From Candidatus Dorea intestinavium (GTDB taxonomy: Bacteria; Bacillota; Clostridia; Lachnospirales; Lachnospiraceae), in NCBI GenBank assembly GCA_019113475.1, contig DXHJ01000106.1, positions 1 through 43,852 on the forward strand: a DNA stretch of 43,852 bases, written 5' to 3'. The translations under genes were made by a program, and so were the position numbers. Position 1 is the first letter of the stretch; each line of letters starts with the position of its first letter. Positions 1-8,418 of this stretch are shown in pieces. The notes under the pieces were generated by a model that ran no database searches, had not been told where the DNA came from, and was given only the letters and a program-made list of their open reading frames with translations.

Positions 1-1015
1 CTGTGACAACCGCCATTAAAGCCGTCATACTAATAAAACCAATGCGATAAGCACTTCTTACTCGGTCGTGTTTTCCGGCTCCATAGTTATAACTAATGAC
101 AGGTTGAATCCCTTGGGTCATACCCACGGAAACCACAAACATAATCTGCATAACACTTTGAATAATGGTCATCGCCCCAACGTGAATATCACCACCATAT
201 TTTTGCAAACCACTATTAAAGACAATATTAATCAAACTTTCTGTAATCTGCATAATAAAAGGTGAAACACCAAGCGCTAAAATTGCTAGTAAAATCTTCT
301 TTTCCAAGCGAATATTCTTTCTTTCAATACGAATGCTGCTTTTCTTTGATTTTAAAACCCACAGAATGAAAAATGCGCTGGCAGCCTGAGAAATAACGGT
401 AGCAATCGCCGCTCCCTTTACCCCCAGATTAAAAGTAAAAATAAAAATAGGGTCTAAAGCAATATTTAAGACAGCTCCTAATAAAATAGCCAACATGGAA
501 GTTTTTGACCTACCTTGGCAATTAATAAAAGGATTTAGTCCAATAGCAAACTGCACAAAAATCGTTCCGATTAAATAAATTTCCAAATAATCAAGGCCAT
601 AGGAAATCGTATTTTCACTAGCGCCAAAAGCCATTAACAGAGGTCTTTTAATAATTTCAAAAATAACCGTTAGCAAAAGACCAATGATAATCAAAGAAGC
701 AATAGCATTTCCTAGCATCTTTTGGGCTTTGTCTTGATCCTTTTTTCCTAGTTCAATAGCAGCAAGGGGCGCTCCTCCTGAACCGATTAATTGAGCAAAA
801 GCGGATACTAATAAAAGAACCGGAAAAGTTACACCCACGCCCGTTAGCGCCACTGCCCCAATGTCCTTAATCCTCCCTATATACATGCGATCAACGATAT
901 TATACAAAACATTAATCACTTGCGCTAACATAGCTGGTAGTGATAAGGTCACGATTAGTTTGGGAATCGGCCAATCCGCTAATCTATTTTCATTTTCATT
1001 TCTATTTTCCATCAT
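1..1015 (-). CDS. MATE family efflux transporter (MepA-like), C-terminus beyond left window edge
   Basis: Reverse strand is open from ATG at 1015 (or 1012) to the window edge: MMENRNENENRLADWPIPKLIVTLSLPAMLAQVINVLYNIVDRMYIGRI...GMTQGIQPVISYNYGAGKHDRVRSAYRIGF, typical of MATE proteins. Missing from the supplied ORF track because no stop lies in the window. Confidence 0.93.
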   Translation of the reverse strand, partial: MMENRNENENRLADWPIPKLIVTLSLPAMLAQVINVLYNIVDRMYIGRIKDIGAVALTGVGVTFPVLLLVSAFAQLIGSGGAPLAAIELGKKDQDKAQKMLGNAIASLIIIGLLLTVIFEIIKRPLLMAFGASENTISYGLDYLEIYLIGTIFVQFAIGLNPFINCQGRSKTSMLAILLGAVLNIALDPIFIFTFNLGVKGAAIATVISQAASAFFILWVLKSKKSSIRIERKNIRLEKKILLAILALGVSPFIMQITESLINIVFNSGLQKYGGDIHVGAMTIIQSVMQIMFVVSVGMTQGIQPVISYNYGAGKHDRVRSAYRIGFISMTALMAVVT

Positions 1016-1024
1016 TTATTTTCC

Positions 1025-2236
1025 TTAATACAAATCCTTATTTTTCCTGATAGCTGGTGATAAAATCATCCATAAAGCTAAGATAATTGCCAGAATTCCA
1101 CAAATCATAAAGCAGCGATTAACACCAATAATCTCTGAGAAACTACCGCCTAGGATTAAGCCAACAGGGCCAGCAAAAAGACACACATTAAAAGAAAGAG
1201 AAAGAGCTCTTCCTAAATATTCATCGGGAATTCTGCTTTGAAAAATTGTGGTTCGAAGTCCGTAAAAGAACGGAATCGTAAAGCCCATAATAGCGGCGCA
1301 AATCATAAAATAAGGCAAGGCCGTTGGTAAGAGCAGACCGGATATTAAGGCTCCAATTCCATAAATACCAATAGAAGCGGTAATTCCGTGAATTTTAGAA
1401 ATCTTATTTCCCACAATTCCTAATACAAAAGAGCCAATTAAGGTTCCCGAAGAAAAGATAATTTCCACCATACTAGAATCGGCAATACTTCCGCGAAAAT
1501 ACGTCATGGTAATAAGGGGATACATAGAACCAATGGGAAAGTAAACAAAGGCATAAAGGGTACTAATCACTAAAACTGTCATAAGACCTGGCTCTCTTCT
1601 AATAGCCTCCACCCCTTCTTTGGTATCTTGCCAAATATGCAGTGCACCTGTCTTTTGACAATGCGCTGACTGGGGAATTTTCATAAAGATGACAATAATA
1701 ATAGCTACTGCCGCCCCGATTACATCTAGTAACACAATAAAGCCTAAATCCCAAATACTATATAAAACTGCCGCAAGAGCAGGACTTAAAATCAATGACA
1801 CCGATTCAAAGCCTTGCATAATTCCCGCACATCTTGCTAACTCTTCTTTTGGTACGATCGTTGGGGTAATGGCATTAAGGGAAGGGGAGTGAAAGGCCGA
1901 ACCAATGGATCTAAGGGCTAAAACCAAATAAATAAACCAAATAGGTAACTCACCCATAAAAGAAACCAAAGAGAGCGATAAGGCCATCAAGGCAATTCCC
2001 CCATCGGAGAGAATCAGCACTTTTTTTCGATCAAACTTATCAATAAAAGCCCCAGAAAACATTCCCACAATAGCTCTTGGTAAAAAGCCGCAAAGGGTTG
2101 ATAAAGTAACGATAATTGCCGACTGAGTTTTCTGGGTTAAATACCACACAATTGCCATTTGCAAAATAGAGCTAGTTAGCATAGAAACTGCTTGTCCGAC
2201 CCCTAGCATGGCAAATCTTCTTTTCCAATGTTCCAT
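1025..2236 (-). CDS. MFS transporter, macrolide-efflux (Mef)-like
   Basis: 12-TM-like protein; N-terminus WKRRFAMLGVGQAVSMLTSSILQMAIVWYLT, DKFDRKKVLILSD and LRSIGSAFHSPSLNAITP resemble Mef(A)-type MFS exporters. Confidence 0.85.
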   Translation of the reverse strand: MEHWKRRFAMLGVGQAVSMLTSSILQMAIVWYLTQKTQSAIIVTLSTLCGFLPRAIVGMFSGAFIDKFDRKKVLILSDGGIALMALSLSLVSFMGELPIWFIYLVLALRSIGSAFHSPSLNAITPTIVPKEELARCAGIMQGFESVSLILSPALAAVLYSIWDLGFIVLLDVIGAAVAIIIVIFMKIPQSAHCQKTGALHIWQDTKEGVEAIRREPGLMTVLVISTLYAFVYFPIGSMYPLITMTYFRGSIADSSMVEIIFSSGTLIGSFVLGIVGNKISKIHGITASIGIYGIGALISGLLLPTALPYFMICAAIMGFTIPFFYGLRTTIFQSRIPDEYLGRALSLSFNVCLFAGPVGLILGGSFSEIIGVNRCFMICGILAIILALWMILSPAIRKNKDLY

Positions 2237-2331
2237 TTTTTCATCACTTTCTACAAATTATTTTTTCAGTTCTTTTTCATGCCTTAATAATATATTATAT
2301 CAGGACAAGAAAAGGCTAGCAAATAAAGAAA

Positions 2332-2359
2332 AGGCTTGGTCCCATCTTGGACCAAGCCT
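2332..2359 (-). terminator. Rho-independent terminator after the AGCS symporter
   Basis: Perfect 11-bp stem AGGCTTGGTCC-CATCTT-GGACCAAGCCT; T-rich tract (TTTCTTTATTTG) follows on the minus strand. Confidence 0.85.
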
Positions 2360-2374
2360 AAAATTATTTTTTCA

Positions 2375-3748
2375 TTATTCTTTGTAACTTTTATCCACTT
2401 CTTTTACTACTTTCGTTAAGGCCAAAAGACCCAGTAAGTTTGGTATAACCATTAAGCCATTAAAGCAATCAGCCATATCCCAAACTAAATCTACTTTAAG
2501 AGCGGAACCAATAACAATACAAACACAGACAAGTAAAGCATAGATTTTAACCGCTTTTGTACCAAATAAATATTTAATATTTGCTTCACCAAAGAAGTAC
2601 CAACCAACAATGGTAGAAAAAGCAAAGAAGAAAAGACAAATAGCTAAAAATATCTCACCAAACTTACCAAAAACAGAAGAAAAGGCTGCTTGAGAAAGTG
2701 CAGTACCAGTTAAGGAACCATCTGGTTTTATAACACCAGTAATAATAATAACAAAAGCAGTTAGGTTTAAAACTACAAAAGTATCGATAAAGACACCAAC
2801 CATAGCAACAAAACCTTGTTCAGAAGGTTGTTTTACCTTGGCTACTGCGTGAGCGTGAGGGGTTGAACCCATACCGGCTTCGTTAGAGAAAAGACCTCTT
2901 GCTACGCCTTTTTGTAAGGCTATTTTTAAAGTTGCACCTGTTACACCACCAGCAATTGCATCTGGTTTAAAGGCACCTACGACGATTGCATATAGTACAT
3001 GAGGAAACTGCGTAATATTTGCGCCAATAACAATCAAAGATCCAACAATATAAAAGACTGCCATAACAGGAACTAATAGCTCTGTTACTTGCGCAATACG
3101 TTTAATACCACCCGAAAAAACTACAAAAGCAAGAACAGCTACAATTACACCAATAATCACGGGATTAATACCAAAAGCGGTATTAAAAGCAGCTCCAATC
3201 GAGTTTGATTGAACCGCATTTCCCATAAAACCTAGCGCAAAAATAATTAAGACAGCAAAGATAGCTGCTAATATTTTACCAAACTTTCCTTTATAGGCCG
3301 CCTTTATATAATAAACGGGGCCACCTGTTACCGTACCTTTTTCGTCTACATGTTTATACTTTTGGGCCATAATAGCTTCCGCATAGATTGTTGCCATACC
3401 AAAGAAAGCACTAATCCACATCCAGAAAATAGCACCTGGGCCACCAATGGCAATAGCGGTTGCCGCTCCGGCAATATTTCCGGTACCAACTTGAGCTGCT
3501 ACTGCCGTTGCTAAGGCTTGGAAAGAACTCATGCCATCTTTGCCAGCAGCTTCTTTGCCTTTTTTCTTAAAAATACCGCCAAATACATTTTTCATACCAG
3601 TCCCAAACCTACGGACCTGAATAAAATGTAAATTAAAGGTAAACCAAATTCCCGTTCCTACTAATAAAAAGATTAGTAGTTTGTCCCACAATAGAGCATT
3701 TAATGTACTTACAAAACTAGTTAGAGCTTCCATTTCCATCCTCCTCAA
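2375..3748 (-). CDS. Sodium:alanine/glycine symporter family (AGCS)
   Basis: Motifs VGTGNIAGAATAIAIGGPGAIFWMW, GGPVYYI, ARGLFSNEAGMGSTPHAHA. Real start probably ATG at 3733 (SD AGGAGG then ATGGAA spacer). Confidence 0.93.
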   Translation of the reverse strand: MRRMEMEALTSFVSTLNALLWDKLLIFLLVGTGIWFTFNLHFIQVRRFGTGMKNVFGGIFKKKGKEAAGKDGMSSFQALATAVAAQVGTGNIAGAATAIAIGGPGAIFWMWISAFFGMATIYAEAIMAQKYKHVDEKGTVTGGPVYYIKAAYKGKFGKILAAIFAVLIIFALGFMGNAVQSNSIGAAFNTAFGINPVIIGVIVAVLAFVVFSGGIKRIAQVTELLVPVMAVFYIVGSLIVIGANITQFPHVLYAIVVGAFKPDAIAGGVTGATLKIALQKGVARGLFSNEAGMGSTPHAHAVAKVKQPSEQGFVAMVGVFIDTFVVLNLTAFVIIITGVIKPDGSLTGTALSQAAFSSVFGKFGEIFLAICLFFFAFSTIVGWYFFGEANIKYLFGTKAVKIYALLVCVCIVIGSALKVDLVWDMADCFNGLMVIPNLLGLLALTKVVKEVDKSYKE

Positions 3749-3929
3749 TCTTTTTTGTCACTCTTTCTAATTATCCTATAAATTAACTAAATCATAAGAT
3801 TTTCGGTAGGTTTTTACAATATGAAACTCTTCTTTTCGTAATATTTTCGTTTACCCTATTTTTGTTAAATTGTTATCGATGTTATTTATCCTTTTACTCT
3901 TTTTTATTAGATAATTTTTGCCAATAATC

Positions 3930-4373
3930 TTATAGTTGTAAGATGGCCCCTAAGAAAATAGCAAAATCTCCCAAATTGTAAGTTATATCTGAAAATTTTT
4001 TAGCTTTTACTTTAAAACCAATATAATCCACTACATACCCTCTAATGATGTGGTCATAAGCATTGCTTAAGCCCCCACCAAGAAGAAGTGACATGCCAAT
4101 CTTTTTTAGAATTCCTTTTCCTCTCCAAGTCTTAATCGCTAAAAGAAAAATAATTCCTACAGAAAAAGAAGAACAGAGCTTGACAAGTTTTGGGTTTTTC
4201 TCTAATAGATTTAAAAACATACCATAATTATGTACCTTACGTAGTTCTATTTTTTTATCTTGTAATTCTTCTTTTAAAGAACAGTTGCCTGCTTCTACTT
4301 CTTTTTTTATTAACAAATCGCTCTGACAAACGACGCCTGCAATTACTGGATAGATCATCTTAATTTTTCCCAT
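3930..4373 (-). CDS. Divergent signal peptidase II (LspA)-like membrane protein
   Basis: GGGLSNAYDHIIRGYVVDYIGF...YNLGDFAIFLGAIL retains the VVDY and N-x-x-D Asp pair of LspA; KVHNYGMF resembles the VxNxGxxF motif. Confidence 0.7.
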   Translation of the reverse strand: MGKIKMIYPVIAGVVCQSDLLIKKEVEAGNCSLKEELQDKKIELRKVHNYGMFLNLLEKNPKLVKLCSSFSVGIIFLLAIKTWRGKGILKKIGMSLLLGGGLSNAYDHIIRGYVVDYIGFKVKAKKFSDITYNLGDFAIFLGAILQL

Positions 4374-4377
4374 AAAA

Positions 4378-4421
4378 AACCTCCTTAGTCTAAGTTACTT
4401 ATAACATGAGCCAAGGAGGTT
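4378..4421 (-). promoter_or_regulatory. Hairpin pairing an anti-SD with the SD of the LspA-like gene; may also act as terminator of the upstream operon
   Basis: AACCTCCTT (4378-4386 on +) and AAGGAGGTT (4413-4421 on +) are a perfect 9-bp inverted repeat. On the minus strand the 3' arm is the SD, followed by TTTT and the ATG at 4373. Confidence 0.6.
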
Positions 4422-4428
4422 GTAAATC

Positions 4429-5175
4429 TTAATTATTCTTTTTTTGATTGCGATATTCGTTAGCAGAAACTCCTACCATTTTTTTAAAAACACGGGAAAA
4501 ATGAGCAATATCCATAAATCCTGTTTCCTGTGCAATATCACCAATGCGGTAAAACGGATCTTTTAAGAGTTCTTTCGCTTCTTCAATGCGCTTTTGATTT
4601 AAAATATCCGAAAAACTTTTTCCGGTATGACGATTAAGGAGTTTACTTAAATGCCATTGACTTACATAAACTTGATCCGCTACATCAGAAAGCTTTAACT
4701 TTTCTTTGTAGTGAGCATCAATATAAGTAAGCGCATTTTGCACAATAAAATTATTGGCTACCCCTTCCTCTTCTGCCCCTGTTTCCATCTTCGCGTTCGT
4801 TTCTTTTAACTTTTTCGTCATCACTTCCATGGCTTCATTTAGTTCATCCATCTTTGATGGCTTCGTTAAAAACCTAGTGATTCCTAGTCGGATTGCTTTT
4901 TGTGCATAATCAAAGTTTCGATAACCGGTTAAGATTGATACTTGCAATTTGGGAAACTCTGACTTTAAAGCGGCCAGCATCGTCAAGCCATCCATATTAG
5001 GCATGGAAATATCGGTAAAAACAATGTCTGGATGTTTTTGTCTAATCACTTCAATTCCTTCATTCCCATCTTCAGCAGTACCAACAACTTGCGCGTCATA
5101 CTTTTTCCAATCAAAACCTTTTGACATACCTTCTAGTATAATCGGCTCGTCATCAATCAAAACTACCTTATACAT
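4429..5175 (-). CDS. YesN-type response regulator (REC + AraC-type HTH)
   Basis: MYKVVLIDDEPIILEGM ... DIVFTDISMPNMDGL ... LTKP, plus C-terminal AraC HTH (IGDIAQETGFMDIAHFSRVFKKMVGVSANEYR). Confidence 0.93.
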   Translation of the reverse strand: MYKVVLIDDEPIILEGMSKGFDWKKYDAQVVGTAEDGNEGIEVIRQKHPDIVFTDISMPNMDGLTMLAALKSEFPKLQVSILTGYRNFDYAQKAIRLGITRFLTKPSKMDELNEAMEVMTKKLKETNAKMETGAEEEGVANNFIVQNALTYIDAHYKEKLKLSDVADQVYVSQWHLSKLLNRHTGKSFSDILNQKRIEEAKELLKDPFYRIGDIAQETGFMDIAHFSRVFKKMVGVSANEYRNQKKNN

Positions 5176-5184
5176 ATCCTCTCC

Positions 5185-6039
5185 TTATCCCTTTACGGCC
5201 CCTGCAGTCATCCCTTTAATTATATACTTTTGCAGGCAAATGTAAACTATCAGAATCGGGATAATAACTAGGGCTACAGCTGCTGCCATTAATCCATAGT
5301 TGGTTCCTTCTCGTGAAGTAATCTCGTTTAAGAGTCTGGTAATACCATATTGGTTTCCTCGTAACATAAAGGTCTGAGTAAAGAGATCATTATAGCTCCA
5401 AAGAAAACTAAAGATACCAACGGTGGCAAAAGAAGGCTTTGCTAGTGGCATAATAACTTTGCCAAAAATTTGGAACGCATTACAGCCTTCCATATAAGCT
5501 GCTTCTTCAAGTTCAATCGGTAATTCTTTAATATAACCACTTAATACCACAATGGCAAAAGACATATTCCCAGCAATTTGCGGTAAAATTACAGCAAGCA
5601 AAGATTTCCATACATGCGGTGTATTAACAATACCGATTGCTGCCATCATTCTAAAAACTGGGATAATCGTGGCAAAAACAGGAAACATCATGCCGGCAAT
5701 AACGATATTTTGTAAAATCTTACGGCCTTTAAAACGGTAGCGTACGAGACCATATGAAGCCATACCCGCTAAGAGAATTACAACAAAGGCCACAGTTACG
5801 GAAATAATAATACTGTTGCGATAAGCGCCAATAATGTCTAACCTTTGAAAAGCCGTTGTATAGTTATCCAGCGTAAACTTATCCCCAATTGGTAATGAGA
5901 ATGAATCCGAAACAATAATCTTTCTATCCTTAAAAGAGTTTAAAACAACCCAAAGGATAGGGTAGATGGTGGTGAGCGCCCATTGAATTAAAACAATGTA
6001 GATAATAACCATACCAATACTGGTTTTTTTCTTCTTCAT
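5185..6039 (-). CDS. Carbohydrate ABC transporter permease (MalG/CUT1 type)
   Basis: Six-TM protein with EAAYMEGCNAFQIFGKVIMPLAKP EAA loop. Confidence 0.93.
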   Translation of the reverse strand: MKKKKTSIGMVIIYIVLIQWALTTIYPILWVVLNSFKDRKIIVSDSFSLPIGDKFTLDNYTTAFQRLDIIGAYRNSIIISVTVAFVVILLAGMASYGLVRYRFKGRKILQNIVIAGMMFPVFATIIPVFRMMAAIGIVNTPHVWKSLLAVILPQIAGNMSFAIVVLSGYIKELPIELEEAAYMEGCNAFQIFGKVIMPLAKPSFATVGIFSFLWSYNDLFTQTFMLRGNQYGITRLLNEITSREGTNYGLMAAAVALVIIPILIVYICLQKYIIKGMTAGAVKG

Positions 6040-6053
6040 AATGCCCTTCTCCT

Positions 6054-6938
6054 TTAATAGTCTTTTTGTTTAAACACTTTATTAACCACTTTTGAAAGTA
6101 CCACACCTAAGATAACAATTAAAATCGCAATGGCCGAACTATAATCTACGTCATTTTGATTAAAGACTGTGTGATACATATAAGTACCAGTAAGCCAGGT
6201 GCTATTTACTGGCATACCTTTGGGGAACATTACCCAAGGTAAGTCAAATACTTTTAGTGCGCCAGTTACAGCTAGTACCGCACAAGTACAAATTACATTA
6301 TACGCAAGAGGAACCGTAATATATTTTACCCTTTGAAAAGGAGTAGCACCATCGATTGCTGCTGCTTCATAAAGTTCTCCGGAAATATTATTAAGTCCTG
6401 TTACAATAATGATAAAGTAAAAACCAACATACTGCCAGGTAACTGGTATCATCAAGGTCATAAGCGCATGCGCTTGCTCTTTCCAGTCAATTAAGGTGCT
6501 GCGGCCAAATATTTCTAAGAGTTGGTTAAGCATTCCCTTATCATATAAAAAGATTAAGTTAAACAACAAACCAAGAGCGGTTGCTGATACTACGATAGGG
6601 AAAAAGTAAACAATCTGAAAGAACTTCTTTCCTCGCCTAATATTGTCAACTAACAAAGCTAAACCTAAGGCAATTCCTACTTGAAAAATCAAAGTGACAA
6701 CTACCATAATTGCGGTATTTTTTAATGCTGTGAGCATATTCTTGTCAGTAAACATTCTGACATAGTTTGAATACCAAGGTGAGTTAAGACCCTTTGCAGC
6801 ATTACCAAGACCCCTTATGTTTTGAAAGCTGTTCCATATATTAACGAAAAAAGGATAGTATAAAAATACAAGCATAAATGCAAATGCAGGTATTAGAAAC
6901 ACCAAAAGTGGCTTCTTATTGCGATAAATGTTCGACAT
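6054..6938 (-). CDS. Carbohydrate ABC transporter permease (MalF/CUT1 type)
   Basis: EAA loop ELYEAAAIDGATPFQRVKYITVPL; adjacent to second permease and binding protein. Confidence 0.93.
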   Translation of the reverse strand: MSNIYRNKKPLLVFLIPAFAFMLVFLYYPFFVNIWNSFQNIRGLGNAAKGLNSPWYSNYVRMFTDKNMLTALKNTAIMVVVTLIFQVGIALGLALLVDNIRRGKKFFQIVYFFPIVVSATALGLLFNLIFLYDKGMLNQLLEIFGRSTLIDWKEQAHALMTLMIPVTWQYVGFYFIIIVTGLNNISGELYEAAAIDGATPFQRVKYITVPLAYNVICTCAVLAVTGALKVFDLPWVMFPKGMPVNSTWLTGTYMYHTVFNQNDVDYSSAIAILIVILGVVLSKVVNKVFKQKDY

Positions 6939-6958
6939 TTCATCCTCCTTTTAAAAAG

Positions 6959-6991
6959 AGGACTGCCAACCCCTACTGTGTTGACAGTCCT
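6959..6991 (-). terminator. Intra-operon hairpin between binding-protein and permease genes (attenuator-like)
   Basis: On the minus strand AGGACTGTCAAC...GTTGGCAGTCCT pairs over 12 positions with one U-G wobble, followed by CTTTTT. Confidence 0.7.
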
Positions 6992-7013
6992 TGATATGTT
7001 AGAAAAATTTCAA

Positions 7014-8330
7014 CTATTCTTGAATTTCTTTAACCATTTCCAGCACTTCACTTACGGCTGTCTTAATATCATTGTCTCCGCTTACAAGGCCTGGCATTCC
7101 ATCAAATACAGGTCCTCTTGCATCTGTTGGCACTTGATCTTGAACAGCTCCGGCGATTCCTGTAATATCAGAAATCATGTGGTAACCATCTTTTCCAAGG
7201 CTTGTAAGTGTACTTTCATCAACGTCTGCACCTTCTTTAAGAGCAGTTGCTGATGTTCCCGCAAACTTAGAAACCATTTCATCAGATGTCATTTTAGTAA
7301 TAAAGCTTACTGCTGCTTCACGTTTTGCATCATCATCCCAAGCTTTTTTAGTGATATAGTATCCTGATGATAAGCCACCGATTAGATCAGTTGCTTTACG
7401 ATCACCTTTAGCTGGTACATAAGTTACGGTAAAGTTATCAATATTATCTGTAGCTTCTTCAATTCCGCCAACTTTCCAAGAACCATCTAATAAGAATGCT
7501 GATTTTCCATCAATAAATCCTTGTACTGTTTCATCATCGGTTCCAGATAAAGTATTTTCTGGGAAGAATCCTTTTTCATATAATGTTTTGATATCTTCAA
7601 TACCAGCAACCCAAGCTTTACCGTTTTCATCATCTACTGACTCTGGTAAAGTATTGTGAGTTTTTACTGAATCATGATTAAAGATTGTATATTCAAACCA
7701 GTAGTGAGGTACTTGTGCTAAAGATGCAGCAATTGGATTAAAACCAGCATCTTTAATCTTTTGGCAAGTTTCCATAAATTCATCCCAAGTAGTATCTTTT
7801 CCTGGAACTTCAACGCCTGCTGCCTCAACTACTTCTTTGTTTACAAATAAACCTTCCCAGTAACCATTAACTGGTACAGAATAGTTCTTGCCATCAACTG
7901 GTGATGCACCAAGCATTTCATCTTTCATGTTGGTTGCATAGTCTGGATATTCTTTACGAATATCATCGATAGAAACAACCTTACCAGCCTCTACAAAACT
8001 GTTTGAATCAACCCCGTTAAAGTAGAATAATACATCCGGTTCTGATCCCGCTTGAAAGTCTGCCGCAACTCTTGCTTTAAAAGCTTCATCTGAAGTTTGA
8101 GAAGAATCAGAAACGGTGTTACCTGTTTCTTCTTCCCAAGCTTTTACGCCCTCTTGGAAGTTCTCGGCATTTCCGTCATTACCTGCATAAGTTGTTACTA
8201 CATTTAGCGTAACACCTTTGCCCTTGTCATCCTCTTTTGCTGCTGTGTTATCATCACTCTTGCTGCCACAAGCTGCGAGTGATCCCACGAGCATACATGC
8301 GATTAATGTTGCTACAATTTTCTTTTTCAT
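7014..8330 (-). CDS. Extracellular sugar-binding lipoprotein of ABC transporter
   Basis: Lipobox VGSLAACG; family 1 extracellular solute-binding fold features (FNGVDSNSFVEAGKVVSIDD, FIDGKSAFLLDGSWKVGGIEEA). Confidence 0.93.
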   Translation of the reverse strand: MKKKIVATLIACMLVGSLAACGSKSDDNTAAKEDDKGKGVTLNVVTTYAGNDGNAENFQEGVKAWEEETGNTVSDSSQTSDEAFKARVAADFQAGSEPDVLFYFNGVDSNSFVEAGKVVSIDDIRKEYPDYATNMKDEMLGASPVDGKNYSVPVNGYWEGLFVNKEVVEAAGVEVPGKDTTWDEFMETCQKIKDAGFNPIAASLAQVPHYWFEYTIFNHDSVKTHNTLPESVDDENGKAWVAGIEDIKTLYEKGFFPENTLSGTDDETVQGFIDGKSAFLLDGSWKVGGIEEATDNIDNFTVTYVPAKGDRKATDLIGGLSSGYYITKKAWDDDAKREAAVSFITKMTSDEMVSKFAGTSATALKEGADVDESTLTSLGKDGYHMISDITGIAGAVQDQVPTDARGPVFDGMPGLVSGDNDIKTAVSEVLEMVKEIQE

Positions 8331-8418
8331 TCTATATCCTCCTTTATAGATCTCATTTCTATCTCAATCTTAACCTATAAAGAAACCCTGGTAAATGATA
8401 GGCATTGTGAATTATTGT

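Noticed and set aside
68-265. 65-aa plus-strand ORF
   Set aside because: Lies antisense inside the MATE reading frame, which is open to the left edge and clearly homologous; low-complexity product.
1689-1892. Antisense ORFs such as 1689-1892, 4949-5245, 5552-5740, 6978-7253, 13530-13718, 22232-22504, 25091-25327, 27678-27908, 39060-39377, 43144-43392
   Set aside because: Each lies wholly or mostly on the opposite strand of a well-supported CDS, has no recognisable domain and no convincing SD.
3749-3929. Riboswitch before the AGCS symporter
   Set aside because: AT-rich, no conserved glycine riboswitch motifs visible.
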